A stretch of 64,000 bases of DNA from Nymphalis io (taxonomy: Eukaryota; Arthropoda; Insecta; Lepidoptera; Nymphalidae). Shown piece by piece: positions 1 to 11,049 of the stretch. The stretch lies in contig NC_065893.1 in the NCBI RefSeq assembly GCF_905147045.1, positions 1,364,001-1,428,000 of the forward strand, in the 5' to 3' direction. The position numbers were made by a program, and so were the translations under genes. Within the stretch, counting starts at the first letter, position 1. The number at the start of each line of letters is the position of its first letter. The notes below the pieces were generated by a model. That model was not told the DNA's origin, did no database searches, and saw only the letters and a list, made by a program, of their open reading frames with translations.

Positions 1-1450
1 TTGAATATTTGAGGAAAAGATACCAGAACATGCACGTTTCGAACATTATTTATATTTATTTCCAATTTTTTTATTGATGACAGACTAAAATCGTCAGATT
101 CTTCCAATAAAAAATTAATTAATCAAACAAGAGATGAACTATAAGCACACATAAAACATATAAAAGTCAGTACATAGGGCGTGCCCACGTTCTAGTCAAC
201 GACCTCTGTTCATGTTTCAAAAGTTCTATCCACTGGCCCATCTCGAGTATTATAGTAAAAGTTATTATACGGTTGTATACATCTGATTAAAATTGAACTT
301 TTAACGAACCAATTTCACAATAAATCACTTTTCCAAATTGAAAATTCTGAGCCTAAAGACACTTTAAGCATTGCTGTGCACGAGGAAAATGGTAAGCTAA
401 AAATAATAGATTATAAGAAATCCTTAGTAAAAAACAAAATTCCTAAAATTATAATTGGAAACTATTAATTTATCCACCGACCCGCATTGGAACAATGGTA
501 GGAAAAACTCTTAGCCTTTTCATCAATCAGTAAGTAGGCTTATTTCCAAGATTAGAACTTGTATCTTATCTTATATATATAAAAATGGATACTTATTTTT
601 TATGAGTTTACGCGACATTTATGTTAGCTCTGATTATTAGTTTGTTATCTCTTATAACTGAATTGATTTACGAGCAGATATTTCATTAAATTGTTTTACC
701 TTATTATCTACTTAAAATATTAATTTTCGCTACATTTATTATAAGTATTTGATCGACGTTTTCGCTACGCTTTTTGCTGTCTAAAAGTTACCTTTTACGT
801 TTAAGTGAGACCGCTCATGTTAAGCATGATTACTTATATTATTTATGTTTTATTTGTACTAAATAAAATAAATAAATAAGCATTTCTTTCATTTATTTAG
901 ATATATTGGTTATTTAGTCATTGCTAAGTATATTTTCTATACATAATATAATTCACAGACCAATCGCCTAAACATTGTGAAGTCGTTATCATTTAGAAAG
1001 GACGCGAAGTGAACGGACTGGAGACAGAAATCATAAAATTTATTTACACACAATCAAATTATTACTTTTACCGAAATATAACATTAATATAATTATGTTT
1101 TGACACAGAATTGTTATTTCACATGTTACGTATGTTATAATTACCAAATATATATATAAAAAAATTATACATTTTTTATATTATTACCAGCTACATTTTT
1201 ATTTTTTTTATTTTAATAAATCTATAATAGAATAATATATTATAAAATAAGTACTAAAAATAAAGAAATCGTACGGTTAGTATAAATTCGAATATGGAAC
1301 GCAAAAATATTTCAAAAAATTTGTTTTGTAGATATGATAACGATTCGAAAATGTTTTGTATATAATTATACATCATGAACATATTAGAAGTTTTATAATA
1401 ATTACCTTAAAGTAGGCCAGTTTCCACTGTTGGCCAATAGAAACTTCCGA
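1..1450. other. gene-free AT-rich stretch
   Basis: No supported gene. A short degraded fragment of SINE family A (3' part, plus strand) is visible at about 470-512 (ccgacccgcattgg-type core). An open frame without a start codon runs from 292 to 468 on the plus strand. It has no recognisable domain and ends next to the SINE fragment, so I treat it as unexplained. The rest is low-complexity AT-rich sequence. Confidence 0.6.
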
Positions 1451-1660
1451 TATGGCACAGTGAATAGAACAGGTGAATCTGAACCAAAGATAGCAGGTTC
1501 AAATCCGAATAAGCACAACTGAGTCTCGTACTTGGAGGTCGAAGAAAATATCGCGAGGAGACTTGAACGTGTTAAAAGAAATTCTGGCACATCTATCCAC
1601 CAGCTTGCACTAAAGAATCGTGGAGGAATAATTCCTATGCCTTCTTCTTTTTCCAACAGT
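1451..1660 (+). repeat. SINE family A, strongly diverged copy
   Basis: The tRNA-like head is still alignable (gatatggcacagtg, then a ggttcaaatccg B-box-like stretch), followed by the degraded body (aatatcgcgaggag, ctggcacatctatccaccagc). The minus-strand 84-codon open frame here is an accident of the repeat. Confidence 0.6.
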
Positions 1661-2349
1661 AAACAATTACGATATATATTCGAATATTTTAAGCTAATTT
1701 CGATAAATTGAATAACATATTAATTGTTATTACAATTACGTGTTAAAATATTTAATCAGGTTTATTAAAAAAAAAAGCGAGCGAAGATATTACGGTTGTA
1801 CATGTTAGTAGGTCATTTTTCTTAATAATGCTTAAGAATTAAAAGAACAACAGAACGTTGACCGAAAAGAATTGTAACAAATATTAAAAAATATATAAAA
1901 CAATAATAACATGCAATGATTGATAACAATAAATAAATTATTACTATGTTACTAAAGAAATAATTTATCCTTTCCATTACGTTCATTATTTTGATGCTAT
2001 TATTTAATTTCTTTATTGAATTTAATTTAAAGCACTTATCAATTATTAAATTTATTCGCACACATCGATAGATATAAATACCAATTTGTCCACCTTACCA
2101 TTATTTTATTTAATGTTTTACAATTTTATTTGTAAGTAATAAAATACTGCAATATGCAAATGTCCGCTGATGACAGCGTCTGATCGCATTACTGTTTCAG
2201 GAACAGCTGTTATCTGAGAACCGGTCCGAATCTCGGTACTGAGTCGATGTGCATTTCGGCTTAACGCTTAACGATACCCCTCGAAAGCGAAAGTATAGTA
2301 GTCCTACGGAGTGGCGCCATTTTTTTTCTTCGCTCGGCCGCTCAATCCG

Positions 2350-2360
2350 CATATATATAT
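2350..2360 (+). promoter_or_regulatory. TATA-like element of cuticle-like gene 1
   Basis: The run catatatatat lies about 77-87 bp upstream of the ATG. A TCA-type initiator is possible at 2393-2395. The flanking 2.18-2.35 kb segment is noticeably less AT-rich than its surroundings, as expected for a promoter. The transcription start is inferred, not seen. Confidence 0.5.
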
Positions 2361-2436
2361 CGTGGTGGAACCTTACCACGCATCATTCGCATTCAGGACT
2401 TCGCTGGCTTCAGTGCAACCAAACAAACGAAGCATC

Positions 2437-3862
2437 ATGAAGCTCTTGGTGTGTTTTAATCTTTCGTGCTTGTGCAAGTGTAATGTGATAGTGCAAACCT
2501 CTGGATTAGATTCCCTGTCCCAGTTTATCGTTACCTAATACGGACATTACGTATAGCTTTATGTGTCGTTTGAGGCACTAACGCCCATTAAGCCTTGAGG
2601 CTTTTACCGTTTGACCGATACCTTTATCTTTATATTAAAATCAAGCTGCAGTTACCTAATAGAAAATTATTTGAACCAGTTTAATAACAAATACATATCT
2701 TTCACTAACGACCAATTAAAATATTATATCTCCCTGAAATTGTTGATGAAATACCATGACTATGTATTAACTATTTTATTTCTCTTTTCAGCTCGTGGCC
2801 GCCAGTCTGGTGGCTGTCGTGGCTTTCGCTCACGCGGAAGAAGCCAAGGCAGCAGAAAAAGAAGTGGCAGTAACCGATAACAAGGCGGCAGCTGATGAGA
2901 AGAAGCACGAGAAACGTGGACTCTTCAATCTTGGCTACGGTGGACACGGAGGCAGTATCGGTGGAGGATATGGCGGCAGTTTCGGCGGTGGTTACGGAGG
3001 TAGTTATGGAGGTGGCTACGGCGGTGGGTACGGAGGTCACGAAGAGGTGCACAAGACCATAACTGTTGTCAAAAATGTACCTGTTCCCTACCCAGTAGAG
3101 AAGCACATCCCTTATCCAGTTGAAAAGCAAATTCACGTGCCCGTTAAGGTACATGTTCCCCAGCCCTACCCCGTTGTAAAGCACGTTCCTTACCCAGTAA
3201 AGGAAATCGTCAAAGTACCAGTACATATTCCCCAACCATACCCTGTTGAGAAAAAGGTCCCTTACCCCGTACATGTTCCCGTCGACAGACCCGTGCCCGT
3301 AAAAGTATACGTGCCCCAACCTTACCCCGTAGAAAAGGAAGTACATGTCCCCGTAAAGGTGCACGTACCCGCTCCCTACCCAGTTGAAAAGAAGGTCCCT
3401 TACCCTGTAAAGGTTCCAGTTCATGTACCTGCACCTTACCCAGTCATCAAGGAGGTCCATGTACCCGTAAAGGTCCCAGTCGACAGGCCCTACCCTGTAC
3501 ATATCCCCAAGCCCGTACCTTACCCAGTAGAGAAACCTGTACCTTACCCAGTAGAAAAGCATGTACCTTACCCCGTCAAGGTCCACGTCGACCGTCCAGT
3601 ACCAGTTCATATTGAGAAGCCAGTGCCTTACCCCGTCAAAGTGCCCGTACCAGCCCCCTACCCCGTTGAAAAGCACATCCCATACCCAGTGGAGAAAGCC
3701 GTACCTTTCCCCGTCAAAGTGCCAGTAGACAGGCCATACCCTGTCCACATTGAGAAACACGTGCCAGTTCACGTTGAAAAGCCAGTGCCTTATCCCGTCA
3801 AGGTGCCAGTCCCAGTTTTCGTCAACCACGGTCACGAGTATGGACATCATGGTAGCTACTAA
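2437..3862 (+). CDS. secreted cuticle-like PYPV-repeat protein 1 (360 aa, 2 exons)
   Basis: Exons 2437-2448 (ATG AAG CTC TTG) and 2792-3862 (stop TAA) are joined by a phase-0 GT/AG intron preceded by a pyrimidine tract. The start is set by this 12-nt exon: without it the frame has no ATG and only half a signal peptide. The protein has a signal peptide at residues 1-19 (cleavage inferred AHA|EE), an acidic/Lys-rich segment 20-46 ending in EKR|G, a Gly/Tyr-rich block about 47-86 (GGGYGGSY type), then about 250 residues of degenerate repeats (PYPVEK, VPVKV, VDRPVPV, VHIEK) and a His/Gly/Tyr tail. I see no cysteine or globular domain. A short first exon splitting the signal peptide is common in insect cuticular protein genes (known). 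Its role as an extracellular structural protein, perhaps cross-linked through Tyr or Lys, is inferred; the exact family is not assigned. A paralogue lies at 34578-35941. The 359-codon antisense frame over it is a shadow of codon bias. Confidence 0.9.
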
Positions 3863-4164
3863 TGGCTGCAGGAAGCAGACGCTGCATTGTGATATATAAA
3901 TCTAAGATTAGCACAAAACAGCTGTCGGGGGCCTTGGGTAGTATTATCAAACTGAACAATGGTTATAACCAGATCTCTGGATATTTCAACCCAAGACCCG
4001 CGATTGCATTGCATTAATGTAACTCTCTTATAATTTTTATTTGTTATTATTTTTTTTATTTTGTGAACCTGATCGGTAAATGTTGCGTTTTATTTTTTAT
4101 TTTGAGTACATGTACCTGTTATGATAGGACGAAATGTTTCTTTAGAAAAATTGACATTGTAAGA

Positions 4165-4170
4165 AATAAA
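4165..4170 (+). terminator. poly(A) signal of cuticle-like gene 1
   Basis: AATAAA lies about 300 bp after the stop codon and is the first canonical hexamer downstream. The 3' UTR would run from 3863 to roughly 4190. Confidence 0.6.
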
Positions 4171-4199
4171 TGCTTGGCGCTGCCAAAATACAATAATCT

Positions 4200-5420
4200 A
4201 TTTCATTTCCAAGTCCATTGTTCCTAATAAGAGGTTTGGATAATTATTCAGCGCGTGGTGTAGTTTGCGAAATCCGACATAATATAGAGCAGATTGGTAT
4301 CACATCGCAAACCACTTGGATCGCCGCTGTTTAAGTCATTTCGAAACATTTGACAACAAACGTAGTCCGTTGTTTTGCGTAAGGCTAATGGTACAAATTG
4401 CTATGTATTCACGCTCAAGCAAAGCTCACTAACTGCTACAACATACCCTATCCACATTAAAAAAATCTAAGGCTTTTTATGTCACCAAAGATGATGTAAA
4501 TTAAATCAACTGGAAGGCGCATTTAATTGCAATATTATGCACACATTCAGTATATATATCCTATAACAGTACACCATCAGACAATTTAGTAATCTTTAAT
4601 TTTATACCTGCAACTAGTTATATGGTATCTGGACGTTTCGTTATCGTCCTCAGTTCGGTTTTTGCATAAGCTGCAATTTATTACCAATACAAATTGCGCG
4701 TTTACTAAACATAACGTCAAAGTCGATAATTACATTGAGTTCCTAATACGGAATTTCGCAAATTTCCGACGTTCATTTATTTTAAATTACACACTATTAA
4801 AGTCATCATTAATTTTTTTCTTATGTCAATATTTTTTAAATAGAATAAGTGCTTCATTTGTAAGCGTTTGAATCTATTTTTCAATCGAAATCGTTGGCGG
4901 ATATTTTGTCACAGTGAAAATATTTATATAAATTTAAAAAAATATTTTTAATTCATTTCGACGTCAATGAATGTAAAAAGGAATGCACATTTTGACACAG
5001 CACTGTTACAGTATTTGAATTATTTTGAAAACTAAGTTCTATAAATCAAACAGATTGCATCGGCTTTACTAATAAACGTGGCTGAATAGTTTATGGTCAC
5101 TGGTTCGCGCCAAAAATAACAAAAAAAAAAAATAGCAATAGGATGTATTTGTAGCAATTAACATCCTATGACCTTAATAAAAATAATATCTAAAGCATAT
5201 ATATGATTCGTTGATTTTCATACAGGATAAATATAATTCAATTACATTTAATTAACCTACATAAATAATTTAACTGTCGGAAAAAAGTAACTACTAAGTT
5301 TCTTGCCGGATTAAGATCGGAGCATTCATTATCCCACCAGCTTTATAATTAACAAAAAGATAAAATATAAATCCAGTTTAACCGATACTCATAGGTAAAT
5401 AGAAAATAGCAAAACCAGTC
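4200..5420. other. intergenic stretch without gene
   Basis: No coding signal is supported. The 69-codon frame at 4662-4871 has no recognisable features. A fragment at about 5285-5345 (aactactaagtttcttgccgg) resembles the interspersed repeat also seen at 33889-34045. Confidence 0.5.
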
Positions 5421-5423
5421 AGT

Positions 5424-5660
5424 CAAACAATATCGAGTTCATTTGATTGCGTGCTCAAGCCAGTGCAAGCACCAGTGATTTTATCTGAAATCATCTTGGA
5501 CTCCGTGGAGGAAAACACCGAGTGGAAACCTACGTGAGTCGATGGCATTTCTGTATGTATCAACCGAATGGTTGGGACAATGTTGTGGAATAAGCTCTGT
5601 TCTCCCCTCAAAAGTTGATGAACTCTTAATCCAACAGTGGGACATAATCAGCGGGTTAAG
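5424..5660 (+). repeat. SINE family A, diverged copy
   Basis: The 3' half is recognisable by tgttgtggaataagctctgttctcc and ccaacagtgggacataatcagcggg. The head is almost erased. This is an old insertion. Confidence 0.6.
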
Positions 5661-5934
5661 GTGAATCTGTATGCAATGAATTTTAGTACGCAGAAATATT
5701 ATCACAGATTTCAATACAGGAACCAGTTCGAATGTATGAATTATGAGATGATGTTATATCATAATAGGCTCGTTGTAAACAACTCCATCGGTTTCCTTAA
5801 GCATGTATTTATGCAATATGCGTACATAATTTATAATACGATATATTTTTTTGTTTATATTTTTATAATAAAATATATTGTTCTTTACTGATGTCCTCCT
5901 ACCGATTTAAGATCTCACAGGAGATCCTTATTAA

Positions 5935-6085
5935 TAATATAAATGGGTTTGTTTGTTTGTTACGCTTTCACCTCTTATTACTCAATTGATAATCACTAGG
6001 AAGATTAGAGTGCGAAGGGCATATTATAGTGCACAAGTGTGTGCGCGAACACATGTGCACTCTCTCTTTCGTCACCCTCATAATC
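5935..6085. repeat. interspersed repeat with 34-bp imperfect palindrome
   Basis: A 'tgtttgtttgttacgctttcac' segment of family L is followed by a palindromic core at 6028-6061 (agtgcacaagtgtgtgcgcg, then aacacatgtgcact) and a tctctctttcgtcaccc flank. A related core occurs at 18400-18450. Confidence 0.5.
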
Positions 6086-6762
6086 GTTCGGAAATTTATG
6101 TATGTCTGTGATTTCAAAATAAGTGCCTGTTTTTAAGTTAATATGGATATTTGCGATGTAACAAAACCGAACAATCATTATTTTTTTATTTTAGACTACC
6201 TCTGTTACTTATTATTTAAAATACTTGATATCCATAATTCACAAAACCAAATTCCACATTGTAGAAGCTAGATTTGCTAGTTATAATCTAAATTTTATTC
6301 CAAATTTCTAGTTTTTTTTTTTGTAAATACTTTGACATCTTAAGAGAAAAAAAACAAAAGTAATAATAATAAACATACATTTTAAATTAATATAATAATT
6401 CGTTTTATAAATAAATAAACATATAAGCAAATCTAACGAGTCCCGTGCATAAGGATTTAAGATGATATTAATTCTCTAACTTCGTACGCTAAGAGTGAAA
6501 ATTTGAAACGATACTAATTCTTGAATCATCGCAATAAGGAACTTAACAGTATTTACTCGAAATTGCACACTATCACTGATTATGCGACATAAGATATTAC
6601 ACACATATACATTACGTAATTGTTTATGTGAGAAAAATTGTGAGTTGAATAGGAAAAAATGTAGCAAATAATGTAAGGTTGTGTATAGACTATACCGACT
6701 TTGTAACACACTCGTATTGTCATGTTTTTATTATACCGTATGTTGTAATAGTATGTCATCTG

Positions 6763-6825
6763 TAAGGTGGTCTTGCGGATTAAAGAACTGAATCTTAACG
6801 AAGATCGCGAGTTCAAGCGAGCAAT
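6763..6825 (+). repeat. SINE family A, head fragment
   Basis: Only a degraded tRNA-like head remains (ctgaatcttaacgaagatcg, then gagttcaagcgagc). Confidence 0.45.
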
Positions 6826-7445
6826 TTCGTATTGGACGTCAAAGAGAAGTATCTACGTGTTTTCAGAGTAGTTCATTTATTATTAACTGGCTTATATAAA
6901 TATATAATACAAGAATAATGTGAAGTTCACCAATTAATTCAGAACAGTTGTCATCGTTTGCTTCGAATTTATGTATAATATATATAACGTACAACGTAAA
7001 TATTCTTCATTCAAGCAAAAATTATTACACATCATATAATAACTTTACGCAATAAAATTACAAAAGTCACAAATAAATGTGACATAATTTACGAAAATAT
7101 TCGCGAGAATGAGCTAGTTTTAGCACAAATATCTCGAATCTATTTTAAGCATACCATTACTCATTACCTAACATAGCACGTCGACTATACTTTACTTTGA
7201 TCGCTTTACGACGTCAATGACAATTAGATTATATAACTGACGCAATATATTTGAATTATGAATTTTAAATTGCACTTCATTATATACTATATATATCATA
7301 TCATAAAAATAACGGCTCGTAATTTATGTCACATAAATTTTATTGTTACTTGCTCTTTACTCTTATATTCGATTGAAGTGCAAGCTTATGGCTTTTCTTT
7401 CATTTTATTATTGATCACAATAATCAACAAATTACCAACAAAAAA

Positions 7446-7747
7446 GCCGAGATGGCCTAGTGGTTAGAACGCGTGAATCTTAACCGATGATCGTGGGTTC
7501 AAGCCCGGGCAAGTACCACTGAATTTTCATGTGCTTAATTTGTCATTATAATTCATCTCGTGTTTGACGGTGAAGGAAAACATCTTGAGGAAACCTTCAT
7601 GTGTCTAATTTCATTGAAATTATGTAACATGTGTATTCTACCAACCCGCATTGGAGCAGCGTGGTGGAATAAGCTCAAAACCTTCTCCTCAAAAAAAAAG
7701 GCCTTAGCCCAGCAATGGGACATTAACGGGCTGTTACTGTACTGTAA
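7446..7747 (+). repeat. SINE family A, full-length copy (reference copy)
   Basis: This is a tRNA-derived SINE. The head holds an A-box-like tggcctagtgg and a B-box-like gggttcaagcc. A tRNA-unrelated body follows (cggtgaaggaaaacatc, gtgtattctaccaacccgca, gcgtggtggaataagc). The 3' end is ggccttagcccagcaatggg, then ggctgttactgtactg, with a short tandem tail. The 5' head would serve as an internal RNA polymerase III promoter (known for tRNA-derived SINEs). There is no tRNA cloverleaf continuing past the head, so it is not a tRNA gene. Short frames inside it encode a recurring nonsense peptide containing AAWWNKL. Confidence 0.85.
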
Positions 7748-8099
7748 ATAACCAAGTCTAAATCAAAATATATATTGAATTCTATATCCAGCACAAGTTA
7801 CAAGTCATTTAGTTTCTACCTTTTTTCCCTTATTTACATTATAACATCATCATATAATAAAAAATCTAATAAAAATGGATCATCAAAATCAGGTCGAAGC
7901 TAACGAGAAATATAAGAAAAAAGAAGACCGAAGTGATAATATCTATAGTGAATTTCAATATTGAAGTCGAATAAAAACACAGAATATTCTTCACACATAA
8001 TAAAGAAGAGAAATATAAGGATTACACCGGTAATACGGCTTTGTGTCGGCCTGTGAGTATAACACCAAACATCAATACTTTGTATTCATATATTTATAT

Positions 8100-8384
8100 T
8101 TTTTAAAGAATAGGAAGGCGGACGAGCATATGGGCTACCCGATGGTAAGTGGTCACCAACGCCAATAGACATTGGCATTGTAAGAAATGTTAACCATCGC
8201 TTACATTACCAATGCGCCACCAACCTTGGTAACTAAGATGTTATGTCCCTTGTGCCTGTAATTACACTGATTCTTTTACCCTTCAAACCGGAACACAACA
8301 ATACCAAGTACAGTTTTGTGGTAGAATATCTGATGAGTGGATGGTATCTACCCAGACGAGCTTGCACAAAGCTCAACCACCAGT
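8100..8384 (-). repeat. SINE-like family B, full-length copy
   Basis: On the minus strand it reads from actgg(t)ggtagggctttgtgcaagctcg-type sequence through ggtttgaaggg to cttcctattct and a short A-run. Other copies carry much longer A-tails, so the minus strand is the sense strand. Confidence 0.8.
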
Positions 8385-8573
8385 AGTCATATATTCGCGA
8401 AACGGAAACGGGAATGCGCCAGGACTAGCCTCACAGACGGCATTCTAATGTCGAGCGTACTCTGAGCACTTAAATGGGTTTCCAACATGTGGCTTGAGTA
8501 TGTATGACCCGGTGACGCTGTCGAAGCCATTAAGGCCAATAGGATACTAAGTTCTAAAAAAATGAGCAAGAGC
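8385..8573. other. unidentified segment between two family B copies
   Basis: This 190-bp, relatively GC-rich piece has no family assignment. It carries a minus-strand open frame (8387-8590, 67 codons) with no known domain. It is probably repeat-derived, because it is bounded on both sides by same-orientation family B sequence. Confidence 0.4.
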
Positions 8574-8667
8574 CATTCAAACCGGAACAATTGCTGTTTG
8601 GGAGTTGAATATGCGCTAAGTGGGTGGTCCTACCCAGACGGACTTGCACAAAACCCTACTACCAAGT
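8574..8667 (-). repeat. SINE-like family B, partial copy
   Basis: Only the 5' third (on the minus strand) is kept, from the ctactaccaagta end to caaaccggaac. Confidence 0.7.
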
Positions 8668-9235
8668 AAATTAAATACCGTTCGCTCATTGGATGCTTAT
8701 TTCGCCATCAGCTGATATCGACCAATTACAATTCAGATTGAAAAAAAATTAGATAATTCAATTCATGAATTGCTTCTCCTGAATTTTTGTATGTTCAGCA
8801 TCGATATTTTCCAGTGGAAAATAAATTATTCTATATATTTCTGAATATTTATCTTTCTTTTATTATTATTATTTTTTTATTTATAAGATTAATCAAGCAT
8901 GTTATATATAGGGTTTAGCCTCGGATATTAAAATTGTATTTATTCTACAGCAAAGACCCCTTTAAATATTTTAAGATTAGATGTATTGGCTATTTCACAA
9001 TATATTTACGATAATATACTGTTCATACGGAAGAATATACAAAAATATTTCATAAAAGCTTGAAATACATAGGTTTATTAAGATAGCATAGTAAAAATTT
9101 TGCTCTTGCTGTACAGAGAACGTTTTTAAGCAATGGTGTATGCATATACTATAATAAAATACTGAAAACTGTAACTAATAAACTATTTAAAAAAATTAAA
9201 CAAAATAATAAATAATCAATAATGTCCATGTCTGT

Positions 9236-9336
9236 TTAGTTAAATATTTTCTCTCTTTCTGTCGTCACTGATTTGACATTCGAAAGAAGCAGACAAAGCA
9301 TTATTTGAGTAATCTTCCGCTAAATAATGTTTATAA
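9236..9336 (+). repeat. MITE-like family M copy
   Basis: It contains the family core ctctctttctgtcgtcactgatttgacattcg and gaagcagacaaagcattatttg. Related copies lie at 16827, 44915, 51462 (reverse) and 62140 (reverse). No ORF was seen, and no terminal inverted repeats were confirmed by eye. Confidence 0.5.
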
Positions 9337-9663
9337 GTATCCTAAATTTCCTTAAAATAATACTTTTTAGATAAATATGTTTGAATTTAAGCTTGGGTTC
9401 CAATGCAGAGCTAATCAAGAACAAGAATACTAATAATATTGATTGTATGTGGTTAATTTTAAAAGAGCAACTACGCGAGTTTCATACTATTTCGTCTCGC
9501 TAGACCAAGAAAGGCTACTTTCAAAAACGGTGGTGGAGTAAAATATTGATGGTCCAAAATCGCTTTATTAAAAATTACCTTGAATAAAATACATTTTATT
9601 CGTTTCGAAATTAGAGTAACACACATAAAGATAAAAATTGTTCTTTTGAATATAATGTTTTAC

Positions 9664-9822
9664 CTTCATGTGTCTAATTTCACTGAAATCTGCCACATGT
9701 GTATTCCACCAACCCGCACTGGAGCAGCGTGGTGGAACAAGCTCCAAACCTTTTCCTCAAAAAGGGAGAGGAGGCCTTTAGCCCAGCAGTGGGACATTCA
9801 CATGCTGTTACGGATACGGTAT
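9664..9822 (+). repeat. SINE family A, 5'-truncated copy
   Basis: It starts in the body (catgtgtctaatttcactg) and ends in the ACGG-type tail (ctgttacggatacggt). Confidence 0.8.
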
Positions 9823-10117
9823 TTAAATATTTCTGTATTTATAAGTTTTAAAATCAAGTATTGTGTATCTGTTCGTACAATTAAAAGTGAATTAGCACTA
9901 AACATTTCTGCCATTATTATTGTTGTTAACTGTCGAATGGCTTAAATTTATAGAGCGATATTATAATTTCTATTTAAATATTTCGCTTTAATATTAAACA
10001 GATAATTATTTTATAAAGTGTTAGACCGTTTTTTTTATTTATTTTAAACTTATATAATATCACCTAAATTTTAACCGAAAGTATGAATAATTATAATGTT
10101 AACTTTATGGCTACACA

Positions 10118-10222
10118 GCGGCGATGGACTAGAAGATAGAACGAGGGCATCATGACAGAAAATAGCTAGTTTAAATCTGGTTTTTATGTGCTTAATTTGT
10201 GTAAATAATTCATCTTATGGTT
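10118..10222 (+). repeat. SINE family A, degraded head and early body
   Basis: The sequence gcggcgatggactagaag, then atgtgcttaatttg and aattcatctta, is followed within 50 bp by a family B insertion. That insertion may have separated it from its lost 3' half. Confidence 0.5.
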
Positions 10223-10270
10223 GGCAGGGGTCCGATGAAATTCTGCTCTATATCGACACATTATTTATGT

Positions 10271-10562
10271 ACTGGTGGTAGGGCTTTGTGCAAGCTCGTC
10301 TGGGTAGGTACCACCTACTCATCAGATATTCTACCGCAAAACAGCAGTACTTGTTATTGTTGTGTTCCGGTTTGAAGGGTGAGTGAGCCAGTGTAATTAC
10401 AGGCACAAGGGACATAAAATCTTAGTTTCCAAGGTTGGTAGCGCATTGGCTATGTAAGCGATGGTTGACATTTCTTACAATACCAATGTCTAAGGGCGTT
10501 TGGTGACCACTTACCATCAGGTGGCCTCAGGCTCGTCCGCCTTCCTATTCTATAAAAAAAAA
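10271..10562 (+). repeat. SINE-like family B, full-length copy with A-tail
   Basis: It runs from actggtggtagggctttgtg to cttcctattctataaaaaaaaa. This orientation, with a terminal A-run, defines the sense strand of the family. Confidence 0.85.
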
Positions 10563-10951
10563 CATCAGTGTGACGAAATGATCCACGTTTTCAATATGTG
10601 GTTCAAATTACTTTTTTAATATTGTCAGGGCCTTAAAAACGATTTTTGTATACCATATACGCAGTCTTCTGAATGATTTATTGCTATTTTTTATTATAGT
10701 AACTTTATGAAGAGGTTATAAATGCACATTAAATGTCTATGTGCCAATCACCGTCACACTTCTGCACTGGGCTGTGACTCCTTCCATGAGTAAACCGGGC
10801 TTGAAACTCATTAAAAAATACCACCAAATGTAAGTACATAAAACGCTTTACGTCATAAGTAATGATTACACGCATAGACTTATAGTTATTCACTTGGTAT
10901 GTGGTACGATTTCACTGGCGATGATTTGTTGGAAAAAAAAATGAAATAGCA

Positions 10952-11045
10952 ACAGCCGGTGGAGTGGTTAGAACGTATGATTCGTAACAGAGGTTTTTTG
11001 ATTGCAGGTTAATACCCGGGCAAGCACAAGTTTTCGTGTGTTTTG
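10952..11045 (+). repeat. SINE family A, degraded head
   Basis: The recognisable parts are agccggtggagtggttagaacg and taatacccgggcaagcac. The B-box is disrupted. Confidence 0.5.
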
Positions 11046-11049
11046 TGTT

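Noticed and set aside
2771..3850. 359-codon minus-strand open frame
   Set aside because: It is exactly antisense to the repeat region of cuticle-like gene 1. The Trp/Tyr/Val-rich translation mirrors PYPV/VPVKV codons. No signal peptide or domain was seen.
9580..9945. 121-codon plus-strand frame and many 60-85-codon frames with AAWWNKLQTFSSK or SLTLQTGTQQYQ
   Set aside because: These are translations of SINE A and family B in various frames. Identical peptides recur wherever the repeats insert.
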